Of a stretch of 64,000 nucleotides of DNA, positions 1-12,600 are shown piece by piece. The translations under genes were made by a program, and so were the position numbers. Each line of letters starts with the position of its first letter. The stretch's first letter is position 1. The DNA comes from Burhinus oedicnemus (lineage: Eukaryota > Chordata > Aves > Charadriiformes > Burhinidae): positions 832,921-896,920 of the forward strand of contig VFFE01006813.1 of NCBI GenBank assembly GCA_008921705.1. The letters run 5' to 3'. Below the pieces are notes generated by a model that ran no database searches, was not told the origin of the DNA, and saw nothing but the letters and a program-made list of their open reading frames with translations.

Positions 1-3000
1 CCTTAATATCCTAAAGTCTCTCATGTTTGTATCATAGTATGACCAGACACATGTCAATGCAAAGTCCTTCCAAAAAAGCTGCAATTAGACTTCACAAATG
101 GTATGCGTTGCTTCTGGTGGGACATGGTTTCATCTCAGAAATCTAAATCACTGGCACCTTGAAAGGAAGTCTGTGGAATAATAATGCACCAACCTTGTGA
201 GTCATTCCAGTGAACAGGGACCTTCACAAAGAATTAAAAATGGAAAAGAATTCACAGTATGAAAACACTGTCTCTAATGCACTCTCTCAATCTGTTCTGT
301 TGTAGAAATTTGTGAAGAGTGCTTTACACACTGATAGAGCTAATAGAGTAGGAGGTGGAACACTAATTACAGTACAAAGCAGTACTTAAAAACCCTTGGC
401 AATACTTAGCTACAATAATGTACCCTATAGACTTTTTCTAAGCTTCAGCATTTCAACCTGGGGTTCAGTCTCTCAGTTTTTAGTCAGAACAGCTTCAAGC
501 AAAGAACCCATTGACGTCAGTGGGAGTTGTGCCTAAATGAGAACAGCAGATTCTGGCCCCTGAATTGTAACTCATTGTGTAACGTAGTTTTTCTGCTAGT
601 TGGGGCATACATTTATTTACCTCTTTATGGAAGATTTTCATTTGTCAAGCTTGCAGTGGGACAATGAAAACTGACTAACCTTACCCATAAACTTAATGGA
701 GCCCTGGGGGCATCTGGGAGGGATAGCTGTAAGAGCACTCACTGCTTTCCATTTGAATGTTACATTATTACTTGAATTTAACTGAACTGAATTCAAGTAA
801 GACACTGTCTCTTTGCTTTTATAATTATTGAGGGGGGACATAAATTCAGCAACATGTGCTTGGTCAGCTGTCCTGTTCTCTCCTAAGCATTGAATTTACA
901 GCACACACATGCTCTGAGGCAATTATTCTCTTATCGTTTATGGTATCTAAACTTTTTTCCTGTTAAATCTAATTCATATAGATTGACAGTTCAAACAATG
1001 TGTTTTCTGAGTCTCAGGAGGAAACGTATGGCTCATTTTTGGTTTAGTAACATACAGAGATTAGGTTTTGCATAATGTAAATGTGAGGCGGGTGATACTT
1101 TGTCTGTAATGCTGTGAATGCAATTAGTGAGATAAATACAGAGCTAAATTCATTTTCTTTCAAAAGAGGCAATCTGATTGCATGCAAAAAGCACCTTTAT
1201 TTGCAATACTGGTGGTTCATAATGTGGTTAGCAATGCACAGAGTGACATTTTGATTTGCAGCTTTAAAGAATTCTGGGATGAATAAAACATGGAATTAAT
1301 TGGCAGAGAAGAACCTTCGCCAGACTAGATGAGATGTACTGTGCTGAATAAAAGCTATAACCTATGACAGGCTCTGTTCCACTCCCAAAGGAAATGATGT
1401 CAATACCAGAAAAGGTTAAATAGCACTTCAAATAATTTGCAGCACCAGAAGTCCTTCCTCTTCAGATGTAGGTTGAGAGTAAACACATATTCAAGTGTCC
1501 TATCATCCTGCAGCAAGTATGATTAGAACAGAGCTATGAAAAATATCAAACTCCATGCTTTGTATTAATAAATTTAAGTCAGTGTCACAGTTGATTTTGA
1601 AGTAGGAAAAGCTGTTAAGTTGGAAGAGAGAACAGGCAAATTTGGATGTTTTGATATATGGGGGATCCTAAGTCCAGATGTGGAGTTGTGTATGAAATGT
1701 TTTAAGTACAGGCAAAATCCTGCTGAAATCAGGCACACTCAGCATGGCCATGAGAAATGCCTCGGTATCAGTTTAGGAATCTTGCTTTTTGCCTGTGTGT
1801 TTGAAAAGGCTGGAATTCTTCGGTTGTGAATCTCCATCTAAGTAGCTGTTGTTGAAGTGAGCTTGCTCTGTCAATACATGGATTTATAGGGGAAATGTAA
1901 TAACTCCGTTCTGTGTCACAGTGGAAGACCAGAAGAACAAATAGAAGATGCATACATAATTTTAGAAAACATATACTAGTGAATATTATTTTGGTTCCAT
2001 TATTTTTTAGAGAGCTATTAAATTCAGCTGAGGTTTGTTGTGGATTTGCCTAGACCTGGTGCATATAGATGAATACAGACTAACAGTTTTACTTTATTTT
2101 TTCACTTGTGAATAAGTAAAATATTTTAATTTTAATTCATGTTGTCTTTTATACTTTGAGTCCACGTGAACACCCTGTAAAAGGGAAATCCAGGAAAGAA
2201 GCACATATGGAACAAAATAGGACAAAAAAAGAAATACAGACAAGTCTTTTTAAACAATAACCAACAAGTTTTAAGCCCTGGGAAAACTGGTCAGTAGAGA
2301 CGTATGAGATGCTAACCCCATTGTCTGTCCCTGTTTACAAGGGAAAAAAAATGGCTAAGAAGTTGCATGAAGGCATAGCAGGCATGTTATGGTCTGAAAG
2401 AAATTTGTGGAATTTCTGTGGAGATTTTTGTCAGTGCTGCAGCCCGTGGGGTAACTGGCTGTGTAGGTTCCTCACCTTGTCCAAACTGTGCTGGAAGCCT
2501 GTACTGTGTTTCAGAAAGGTGAAAAGGGCCTTAAAGCTGCACGTTGTTGTCCTCTGGAAGTTCTGTATTTGCGGTTGTTTCTTGACAAATACAAACATGC
2601 TGAGGAGGATCTATTAAAGTAAATAATCTAAGAAAATGCCAGTCCACCTGTTTACCCTCATTTTTCCAGCGGTATGTTTCTGTTGACTAGTGATATGTCT
2701 TTCAGGTTCGTTAGGGGAAAGAAAGAGAACAGAAATTTTTGTGGGTTCTCACAGACTTCATTGACTGCAAACAGGTAGCTGCAAAGAAGCCTAAAGGAGT
2801 ATCCAGTGCCAGTGTGCATGCATTTGTTGTACGTGTAACGAATGGCAGCTAGACCAGCACAGCAGCAGAACAATGATGTGTTTATGGGGCTTTCGCCATG
2901 GGGGAAATTAATAGTCAATCAAAGGAAGAGGAGCAACATCTTTCTTTTTTTTCCAGTTTTTTACACAAAATACAAATACATTCTTCTACAAACCTAGATT

Positions 3001-6000
3001 TGTGAAATTTAGTATCCTGATGTGCCTTTTAAAAGCCCATAAAAGTACTGTGTATATGTGTCTAGTGTGACATGGTATGGAGGAGGAGAAAGAAGATTAT
3101 TTTAAACCACTTGCTCTAGTGAATGCTTCCAGAGAACTCTCACTGAAAAACACAAGCCTTCTGGAGGCTGTGACAGGAGGGAATCTTACTGCTGTGGAGT
3201 ATGAGAATAGAAACTCAGTTGCAGCTTAATTCCTTTGTTTGTAGCCTGAATGATAATAGAGATGGAAGAAGGAGATGGAAAGAATTTCAAAGAAAGGAGT
3301 GCATGACCAACGATTTTTTGCAAAATGTGTGTAGATTTCTCAAATCCGATTAATTTCTATGTAAATTATGAATTAAAGGCAGAAAGCTTAGGGAAATCAT
3401 GGGAGCATCTAGTGGAAGAAAAGATAAGCAGAACATTTACCTAAACAGTCTTGGAATGAACAAAACATTCCTACCAAAGCAATTTTGATATAAATATTTG
3501 TCACACTTTTATTGGTATATTTTAGCTGGATGTTTTGCTGCAGATCTGTGAACATCAGGCAGATGAAGAATCTTTAAAGGAAATAGAGAGAGAGAGAAGC
3601 TAGAGTTTGCTGAGAAATGAATATCCATACCCTGGATATTCAGGGTTGTGTCTGCAGTATAATTAACCTGAATTTGAGTTCTTTCACATGTAAATTAAGT
3701 CATTGAGAGCACTGCCAGCCATAATCCTTTTTCTCTTTGTTTATGGGGCTTTACAGGTTTACAGGCTACCTTTTTAACTGAAAATTCTTAAAATTGAAAT
3801 TTCACTAATGTCACATTATATTATATGATGCAAATCATACCATGGCCAATTTAATTTGAGCCTAATGAATATGCCTTCTTAGACTTCTCTGAGGAAAGCA
3901 CTTAATAGAAGGACATTTCAAAAAACGGTCTTATTTTAGAATTTCTAGCTTCGAAAGTATTTCCCCAGTCTAAGGGTATTGATTCTCTGTATCTGACCTA
4001 TTTCAGTTGTAACAGATAAATGGAATGTTATTTTTTTATGAAAAACTGTCTACCAGAGCAGACATGAAAGATTTTCACATGTTAAGATCTCACTGAATCA
4101 TGAGACCTAAATATAAGCCTACTATTACATTTTAGCTCAGTGTTGTGGATCAAATTTTCAGCTGTGGCCACCACACATATGATTATTTGTCCATGGAAGT
4201 ATTCAGTTTACATCCATAGGTCTAGAGAGTAGTTTGTAGCTGTTGAGTATTTTTCTTGCTGTATGGAATTCCCACATTTTCCACTTACCTTATTAATGTC
4301 TGTGCAGCTGGTATCTCAAAATGATAAAAGAAAGAATGCATGAAAACTGTATATGGGGTAGCTGTGAAACAGAGACATCCGTTTGATTAGTTGAGTCAAG
4401 AGATGATGGTTTGAGAGACTCTGGACGATGTTATGTGGTTCTGGATGGAATCATAAAAGCATCCTGCTATTCAAAGGTCACATGCACCTTTTTGGAACCG
4501 TCGTGCTTGCCGAAGACTAAGAGCTGTTTATACGCACAGATTATTGCATCAAAACAGCACAAGCTTCCTGATGCAGCAGTATGGGTATCATGTTACTTGA
4601 CATTTCAATAGTTATTCTTCTATGGAAGGAGGGTTTGTCATACTGGTATAAAGAATCTGTGTATGTGTTTACTGGCGTCTGTAGTAGGGATTGTGCAAGT
4701 ATCACATTTTAATTAAAGAAACAGAAATGAAAAGCCCAACTCTTCAAGCCATGTACTTGTACTGGCTCCAAAACTGGGTTTGCCAGTCAAAAAAGGCTAG
4801 GGGGAAAAAACCCCCAAAGATTCAGCTTCAGCAACATTGCAGTGGATCAATGAGATTTTCATTGAATTCAAACTGACCTAGTGACTCTCCAGCTTGTAAT
4901 GTTCTAGTCAAATAGGGCTGGAAGGTAGATTGAGAGATCATCAGAACATTCCCTGAGTTCCAAACCAGGAACAACTGCAATATGTTTGCTTGACCTGTAC
5001 TTAACAACCATCACAATGTCCATTTCATGATCTGTCCCATTGATGCACTTTGCTTACTGTTACAATATATTGTCCTGTTCATTCCCCATGCACATTTAAA
5101 AGCTGTTACCGTGTTTCCCTTGGTCCCCTAAGATTCAAGACAATTCATTTCAGTCTCTTCTTATAGGTCGTGTGTTCCGGTCATTCTTGTTCTCCTCTCT
5201 CTTCTCCCCAGATTGTTTATGTGCTTCTTGTTATCTTGTGGGGAAATTTGATGTTGCGTTCCAGCTGAGGTCTTAGTAGGTTAAATAGACCAGAATAATT
5301 ATTTTGCCTGTCTTGCAGGTAGTATTAGTCTTTAAGCAATCCAGTACTAAGGTTACACTTTTTTGCAAAAGCGTGACATTTTTAGTATATGTTGGCTGAT
5401 ATTTCACTTTAAACCCCACATCCTTTGTAAACAGATGCCTCCTAACCTTTCTTTTCTTTGTACAGCTGATTTGTCCTACATGTCCTACATAGCTATGGTC
5501 TGCTTTAATTTTCATTGCTTTTCTTAATTATTTCTCCAGTTTTCCAAGATTATTTTGCACTATAATCCTGTCTGCAGTCAGTATGTGAAGGTACTTGCTG
5601 ATGGTTAATCATATACAATTCAGTGCTTTTGCCTGAAATACCCACCTTGCTGTATGTGGTGATTGGCAAGGAGGCAGACAGATCTGCGTTCCAACTGCTC
5701 TTTTGTTGGGACTCCTGTGTGGGAAATATGTGCATGCATGTGTGTGTATATTCTGATATATATGATGCAGGATATGTATTTGTCTCCTGGAAGATGGAGG
5801 TTTCACAAAGGCTGCCAGCTGTGTAATGTAGCACTGTACCACCAAAGAACTGTGCGTTTTGATGAACTCTACTACAAAGTGACTGTACTTGTGCTGATCT
5901 AATCTCTTAAGGTGTGTAGTACACTTGCCAGCTCACCTTGTATCTGCTCTAGCTGGTGGACCTTATGGCCTGCTAGCTATTTCGCTCCTTTAAATTTGTT

Positions 6001-7764
6001 TTGATTGTTTTGTCAAAAGGTTAATTCTGAAAAGCTAAAGAGTGAAAATTTCCTAGTCTTCAAGATTTGCAGGATTTATCAATACACAGCTTAATACTAT
6101 CATCTGAAGAATGCCAGAGTGAATAAGGAAAAATTGATGTTTCTATAAACTGAAAATGTGATATTTCTAGTGCTATATATATTAAACTGCCAGAGGGAAT
6201 TTTTCTTTAGTTCTGACAATTGAACAAGACTATTAAGAACAAGTCACAAGCTATTTTGTTTCAGCCATTCAAACCTGCCCAGTTTAGACACATTCCTTGT
6301 TTGCTTTGTGCCTGTTTGAAACCACTTTGTTCTACATCTGTACGGTCATCTCGATTAAATTTTAATGTGAAAGCCTGCTGCATACGGCCTGGTGAACTAG
6401 CATTCAGGGATAAGGTCACCATCTGCTCATACAGCCAAAGCTTTGTGCTTAGAATTGCTTTTTACATTGACAATGACAGGCCCTGAATGGCTCTTATGAA
6501 GGGTCAAATGAAAACAGGAAACCAACAGAAGGCAGCTTTCAATCCTACAGAAACCTGTTGCATAACTTCTTAGCATTTGGTTCAGGCAATCCAATCTTTG
6601 TTTAAGGTAGAACCTTTTCAACCATCTGTACGTTGATTCCAAGTCTCAAATTTATCCTTGTTGTCAATTCATTAACTATTCTGAAATGACACCAGGGATG
6701 CTTTTGGCTTTTAGTTTGCTTTCAGCATTTTCTCAGCTCACTCATTTACGTCTCACTCATCTGTATTGTGCTTTTGCTCAGCTCAACACTGTTTTCTCGT
6801 ACTGAAGAAAATGGGACTAACTGATTCTCGTGGTAACCCAGATCTTCCTAATGCGGGAGGAGGGATTGTACAAAACTAGCACTGATCCTCTTCAGTGAAA
6901 CTTCAAACTTTTTGCACCTTTCTCTTTAGATTTATTAAGGTTTGTTTGTTTTTTCAATTAAAATGGGGAGATGGGGGTGGGGAAGAGCCATAGCTCATTC
7001 AAAATTCTCATCCAGTGTTTACAGGTTCTTTGGGAGAAGAAGTTCTGCAGAATTCATTAAAATTATGTGACATTGAGGATGGAATAACTGGATACAGAAA
7101 GCAAAGATATGACTTATGATCAAAGTCATACTAGAGCTTCAATGTTCATCTGTAGGAGGAAGTTCACCTACAGTCTTAATAGCTTTTCAGCAGTAAACAT
7201 GACTTAGGTCAATGATAATTTAAGTTGCAGTGTGAAGGAGCAGAATCCTACCTGGAACCAGAACTGTATGGATCCTCTCTGTCTCTCACACAGATAGGCA
7301 CAAAAAAATCTACTTTTGTTTTGTTGTTATTGAAGTCAGTGTTGCAATATGGTTAATGAGGGCATGACAATCTAAGTCTTTTTACAATGGATTTCATATT
7401 CTATATTGATTTGTCAGAAGGCAGGCGTTGATGTGGAAGCCATGTTCTACTGGAGGCTATGTATTTCTCTGTCTTTTGCATTTCATTTTGGAGTATCTTT
7501 TTCTTTTACAGAACTTATATTTGAATGAGTACATTGTTCAAATTAAATATATTCTTCCTATTGCCCACTGATTCCTTCTCATTCTATTTTTAAAGTGGTC
7601 TGTTTGTTATTATTAGAAGGTTGACTATCAGACCAAGAAGAAGCAGAAGAGTTATTGCATAGCTATATGATCTGAGAAACAAAGAAAAAATAGGAAAAAT
7701 TATCTCCTAAACAGTAATAAAATGGATGTGGTCAGTTCTAGAAACGCTGTTGATACTAATACAG
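1..7764. other. Unique AT-rich non-coding sequence
   Basis: I see no convincing exon or young repeat here. The open frames are short, mostly begin at non-ATG codons, and have no splice context or protein-like composition. Two items stand out: a perfect CRE palindrome TGACGTCA at 512-519 inside a possible old repeat, and a short TG-rich and TA-rich patch around 5735-5765. The base composition and lack of structure fit intron or intergenic DNA of a gene-poor bird region. Confidence 0.6.
507..560. repeat. Possible ancient amniote interspersed repeat relic
   Basis: The stretch CCCATTGACGTCAGTGGGAG, followed about 20 bases on by GATTCTGGCCCC, has the flavour of old palindromic amniote repeats that carry 'ATTGAAGTCAATGGGAG' and 'ATCTGGCCC' blocks. 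Only fragments remain. The call rests on remembered consensus wording, so it is tentative. A perfect CRE (TGACGTCA, 512-519) sits inside it, which may be a by-product of the repeat's palindrome rather than a functional site. Confidence 0.25.
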
Positions 7765-7990
7765 AATTCAGGCTTTTTCCAAGGAAATATTAGGAAACAT
7801 TTCTTTACTGATAGGGTGGTCAAACACTGCAACAGATTTCCTAGAGAGGTGGTCAATGCGCTAAGCCCATCAGTGTTCAAGAGGCATTTGGAAAATGCCC
7901 ATAATAATATGCTTTATCTTTTGGCCAGACCTCTAGTGGTCAGACAGTTGGACTAGATGATCATTGTAGGGGCATCCCTTCCAACTGGGA
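7765..7990 (+). mobile_element. CR1 LINE 3' fragment (end of ORF2 plus 3' UTR)
   Basis: The + frame encodes the usual C-terminal end of CR1 ORF2: an 'IRKHFFTDRVVKH' block, then 'RFPREVVNA' and 'VFKRHLE', the region after the reverse transcriptase domain. It is followed by the CR1 3' UTR signature GTTGGACTAGATGATC (7946-7961) and CCCTTCCAACT (7976-7986). The element is severely 5'-truncated, as most CR1 copies are, and carries no complete enzyme. Its 3' end runs straight into the pentanucleotide array at 7991. The 5' limit is approximate because the sequence before 'TTCAGGCTTTTTCC' no longer resembles CR1 to me. It is not a host gene. Confidence 0.85.
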
Positions 7991-8078
7991 CTATTCTATT
8001 CTATTCTATTCTATTCTATTCTATTCTATTCTATTCTATTCTATTCTATTCTATTCTATTCTATTCTATTCTATTCTA
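7991..8078 (+). repeat. (CTATT)n pentanucleotide microsatellite at a CR1 tail
   Basis: There are about 17.6 uninterrupted perfect copies of CTATT/ATTCT over 88 bp, directly abutting the CR1 3' UTR. CR1 elements end in a few short 8-bp or 5-bp repeats instead of poly(A). This array is best read as expansion of that tail by replication slippage. The absence of any interruption suggests it is recent and probably length-polymorphic. Confidence 0.95.
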
Positions 8079-8693
8079 AATTTCAGGAGGAAATCACATG
8101 AGGAAGCATAATAATTTTGTGAAAGTGATAGCATTTCCTCACAGCAGTTTGCCATTGCTATGTATAGCACAGCACTCCAAGTGTCCCTGCAATTATGTGT
8201 GATAGTACAGAATTATTACCAGATACAGAATCATGCATGCAGAACTGTTTCTCCCTTCAGAGTAGTGAAAGCAAAGAAGGTCATTTGGAATTTATTTAAA
8301 ACTTGTGGTTTCTAATTTATGTGTTAAATCCCAGTGTAACAGAAGTTCATGTGTACAGGTGTGGTGTTGCATTTGTTGAATGTAAGTCTGATTGTGGGAT
8401 ATACATAAATATAACTGTCTGCATCTGATTTGATTTCTGTGTGAAGAGGATTATATCTTTTGTTGCTGGGAATTAATACAAATATAAGTAAGTGGATTTG
8501 GACATACCAGCTGAGGACGTGTCCCAGTGAAAGGACCGAAAATATAACCACTTTTTTGGGAGACCCCAGATGTTTCATTCAGGAATCTGTTTCTCTTTTC
8601 TTATTTTTCACAGATAAATTGCATTTGAACAGCTTAATGTATTTATTATATTCACATACTCAAAGACTGCGGTTACTTTATTAGAGTTGAGGT

Positions 8694-8897
8694 TTGGGGG
8701 CTGTTATAGGCAGTAAAGTTGAAACTGAACAGATGGATAATACTGTGGAGCCAAGTCAAAATAAGAAAAACCCTGAAGTCAATGAAGTAAAAGCAGCACT
8801 AAACAAGTTGAAAGAGGAAGGCGAGCTAGAAAGAGCATTTGAAGAAAACAACAGGGAGAACGTTTTCTGTGCTCACCTTGAGAGCACAGAGAAATGA
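8694..8897 (+). pseudogene. Short charged open frame of unknown origin, possible exon or gene relic
   Basis: An open frame of about 67 codons begins at a TTG and ends in TGA (8895-8897). The product is strongly hydrophilic and likely helical, with runs such as 'VNEVKAALNKLKEEGELERAF' split by 'EENNREN', a composition unlike the other chance frames here. A possible acceptor AG lies at 8707-8708 but has a poor pyrimidine tract. Just after the stop the same frame can be read on as 'WANNATVQEYLHALGSF' before another stop, so a decayed longer coding sequence is possible. The solo LTR begins 66 bp downstream. I do not recognise the protein, and a chance frame is not excluded. Confidence 0.25.
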
Positions 8898-8958
8898 TGG
8901 GCAAACAATGCCACAGTCCAGGAGTATCTGCATGCCCTCGGCTCTTTCTGACACCATG

Positions 8959-8963
8959 GAAAG
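8959..8963. repeat. Target-site duplication, left copy (GAAAG)
   Basis: It is identical to 9693-9697 on the other side of the LTR, which fixes the insertion boundaries exactly. Lack of divergence is not strong dating evidence over five bases. Confidence 0.85.
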
Positions 8964-9692
8964 TGTCCTGGTTTGAGGTAAAACAGAACCAATTCTCTGT
9001 TCAGTAGTTTTACTTTGCAGCTAAGCCTCTTCTAACTAACTGAACTCTCTGAAACTCTCTGAAATTAACAGCATATTATGGAGAGACTGTTCGCTCTCAG
9101 AATGATAAGACATGATTAGCTGTAATTTATGCCAAGGAATGGGATGCAGAGAGGCTCTTGCTTATACTTATTGCTATAACAGCCAAGGACAGCCAGCTTT
9201 GTTATTTGCCCCGTTGGAGGGTCGGAAGCGGAAAAGCGTAGAGGGGTCACACCTGCAGGGAGGAGCAGACAGGACAGGTGACCCAAAACTGACCAACAGG
9301 GTATTCCATCCCATCTGCCTCATGCTCAGTGTAAAAACTGAGGGATCAAAGGGTCAGCCCTCTTTCTTCCATGGCCAGCACCCGAGGAGGACTCTGTTCA
9401 TCTGCCTTTGATCCCGATCCCAGCATTCCTGAATCTAGATCCGGAATCCAGTTCCCATCCATCACTGGGACTTTCCCAGTGCCTGCTGGTGACATGATCA
9501 TCATCCTGGGAGGTTTTGTATATATTTCATTATTTTGTTTTTATTATTTTATTATTAATATTTCATTAAAGTAGTTTAGTTGCTTCTAAACTCATAAGTA
9601 TCTTTCTCTCTCTTCCCCCTCTCCTTGGAGAGAGAGGTGGGGGAGAGCATCTGTCCTTTGCCTCAGTGGCCAGTCCAGCCCAAACCACGACA
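8964..9692 (+). mobile_element. Solo LTR of an avian endogenous retrovirus (ERVL-like), complete
   Basis: The element begins TGTCCTGGTTT and ends AAACCACGACA. The ends are imperfect inverted repeats with the canonical TG...CA termini. It is flanked by a perfect 5-bp target-site duplication, GAAAG, at 8959-8963 and 9693-9697. A TATA-like GTATATATTT (9519-9528) and an ATTAAA polyadenylation hexamer (9565-9570) fit the + orientation. A CT-rich/GA-rich inverted repeat at about 9605-9646 could form a hairpin. There is no gag, pol or env sequence next to it, so the provirus was reduced to a single LTR by recombination. A 5-bp duplication is usual for ERVL and for some ERV1 elements, so the class is inferred. 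The 'TGTCCTGGTTT' start is one I associate with LTR families abundant in Neoaves. Confidence 0.9.
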
Positions 9693-9697
9693 GAAAG
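9693..9697. repeat. Target-site duplication, right copy (GAAAG)
   Basis: This is a direct copy of 8959-8963 immediately after the terminal CA of the LTR. Confidence 0.85.
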
Positions 9698-12600
9698 TCA
9701 GTGACCCACAGGGTTCCTAGAGGTGGTTGTCACTGTGCTCTCAAATTGCTCTTGCAATCCCCTCCTTCCCCCTCTTTTTTAAAGTCCTCTAAGCAAAGCA
9801 ATCCTATTCTTATCTGTTTGTTCTCACACATGAATCTCATACTCCTTTAGGCATCACTTCACTCTTCTCAAAACCATTTTTCCTTGTTACATCCTTTTTA
9901 AGATCGTGGGACCATACCTGACCACAGTGCTCCAAATGACAGTATACCACTTACTGATACAGAGACATTAGGTTTGGGGATTATTGTTGAGTCAATTCCT
10001 AATGCTTTTCTAGACACCTCTGATCTTTCTGATGGATTATCTGTCAAACAGAAGGCTTTCATTGAACTGTCAGTAGTGACATATGGGACTTTCTCCTGAG
10101 TAGTAAAAGTTAATTTAGTGCGCTTAAGTGTGCATCAGTTGTTTTATATGTAACCGCTTTCTGCAAAGAAATTGATTTGGAATGCAGGAAGAAATGATTT
10201 TTTGAGCTTGTTACTCCATGAACTACCTCAAAAAGTTATTTGAATAATGTAAATCATTCATAGCTGTAAGCAAGCCATATCATACATGACCCCTTTTCAA
10301 CAATAAGCAATGTCTCAAAAATTAACCTTAAGATATTTTATAATGTAGTTTTCTAGTCAGAAATTACATCAATCTCAGGAAGAAATAGGAAAAAAGGAGG
10401 CTTGATCTTGTTCTTTATGATAAAATTCAAAACCTTAGGATGAGATTTCATCTCAGAGAAATGTTTTCTTTGTCTATCCAGACATGTAAATACGCATATA
10501 AAAATGTTTTAAACAGAAGACTAAGCTGAAGCCCAATTTCTAATTATTGTAGAAGGTTATGTGTTTTTGAAATAGCCAGCCAGTTCCATCATTGCCATCG
10601 TCCCCTTCCCCTGCTTATGAAGAGTGACCATATCATGCAGTATTTCTCCAGCAGAGCTAACAAGTTATGGCTATACTCTTCCTCCTTTACCCTGCCTCCA
10701 CCGGTGAATGCTTCAATTTTCCTTATTAAAGACCAAATATATTTCTGTCCTATATGGACTTAGTATCTTCTGAAAATTATTCATGTCAGATGCGCTAAGT
10801 TTGGAAATTGAAGCCAAGAGAGGTTTATAGTCTGGGCACTGAAGCGCACATCTGTTTAAGCACCTGTATTACTATTTTATTAATATACTCTTGTCCGCTT
10901 TTTTTTTTTAATCTTTACTCTTTCATTAGGTACACTTTCTCCTTGTCAGCCCAGCAACATAACTATGTTTCAATTCTAGATTGTCTTCCACAAAGTTAAC
11001 TTTTTAGTAGTATGATACATAGCTTAACTTGTGTATCTCTGAATGCCATGAACATTATTTTGCAGCTGATATTAACATTTTGAGGCTATCATACCTAGAC
11101 ACTGAGAGATTCTTCTAACAAATGATCTAGAGAAGGCTAAGTCATTATTTAGGCTTAATTGTTTAAGATGGAAGTTATTCAGCAGCTCTCCAATGACATT
11201 TTTAATTAAATGCCAACAAGCATACACGTGTCCCCTGGTACCAGGTTTAAGTTTTCTGTATCAGGGAGTTCTTCCCACTCTTCTGCCCCACAGACTATGA
11301 GAATGTTAATGCTGTTAGTTAATACATCTTCATTTTAATATAATGTATTTAATCTTTTCATGCATTAGTTCTTAATTAAAGAAGAATTCAAAATAATAAG
11401 ATGAGGAAAAAATAAGTTGTTTTTCTCCTAATTAAAAATACTTCCAAGTGAGAGAAACTCTTGGCAAATTCCATCTGGATAACTCAAAGACAGAGGAAAA
11501 TATGCCAAGAAAAAAATATTTTTGAAGGAAACTCAGTTATCAACACTGTAAAATCATGAAATGCATAGCACTAAAATTAATGTGGATGAGAGGAAGGAAA
11601 GCTAGGAAAATATAAAGCAGCAAAAGCTCCAGAATGACAAATGCTAGGCAAACTGGGGGCATAGGCAGGTACTGCAAAAGGAGGAGGCAGGTGAACTGTG
11701 AACATACTGGTAGTATGGCAAGCCACCTGATTGCAGTGCAATTAGTGTAAACGTTAGACACATTATCTACCTCAGTAAGGATTCTCCATCATTACTGTAG
11801 TGGAGACCCAAGTGGCTATATACTAAAGCATCCCCAGAGAAAGGAGAACGAATGAACCAACAAAATCTAAACCCCACCATCTACAGTTATTGAATCTCTC
11901 TGGAATATTGGCCATCAAGATAATTTCTTACAAGAAAGCCAACTTAAGAAAGATAGGTTCAAAATGCCAAACACAAAAATCTGCAAATTAATATTGTTCT
12001 CACTATATATATTAACTAACTCTCTGTGTTTGCATTGAGGAAAACTTAGTAAGTATTGTCAGTTAATGAAAACACTACTTGGGATTAACCCACACAGAAC
12101 CTGGCCTTTTGTAGATAGTCAACATTAGGTAATGTTTGTGTATGTGCGTGTGCAGGTAGAACTAGTTTCCAAGTAATGAATGATTTGCTACAGCTACTCT
12201 GAAAAAGTACAGGGTTAAAAAAAAATATACCATAGGCATAGCATGTGTAATACAGACTTTTCTCCTACAATGTTTATACTGGAATTGAGCTGTATTATGG
12301 TTTTGATTCTCTTACAGACACAGCATGGAACTCAGTTGAATAGTTGTAAAGAGAGCTCTAGGCTTTAAGATACACTCGTTTTATCCAAATACCACATTAA
12401 ACAATCATATAGTGAAAGCTAGAATCTTTGCAGTGTACTCAATCCTCTAGTGAAATGTCTACAGATTAAACAGTGTAAAAGAATGAGAAGCCTTTTGTGT
12501 TCTCTGTAGAGCTGATTAAGTTGCTTTTACCTGCCCTGTAAGAGAGAGGAGCAACCACCTCCTTCCACAGAACTGCACCTCTTGGCCTTGCCTGTGAGTA

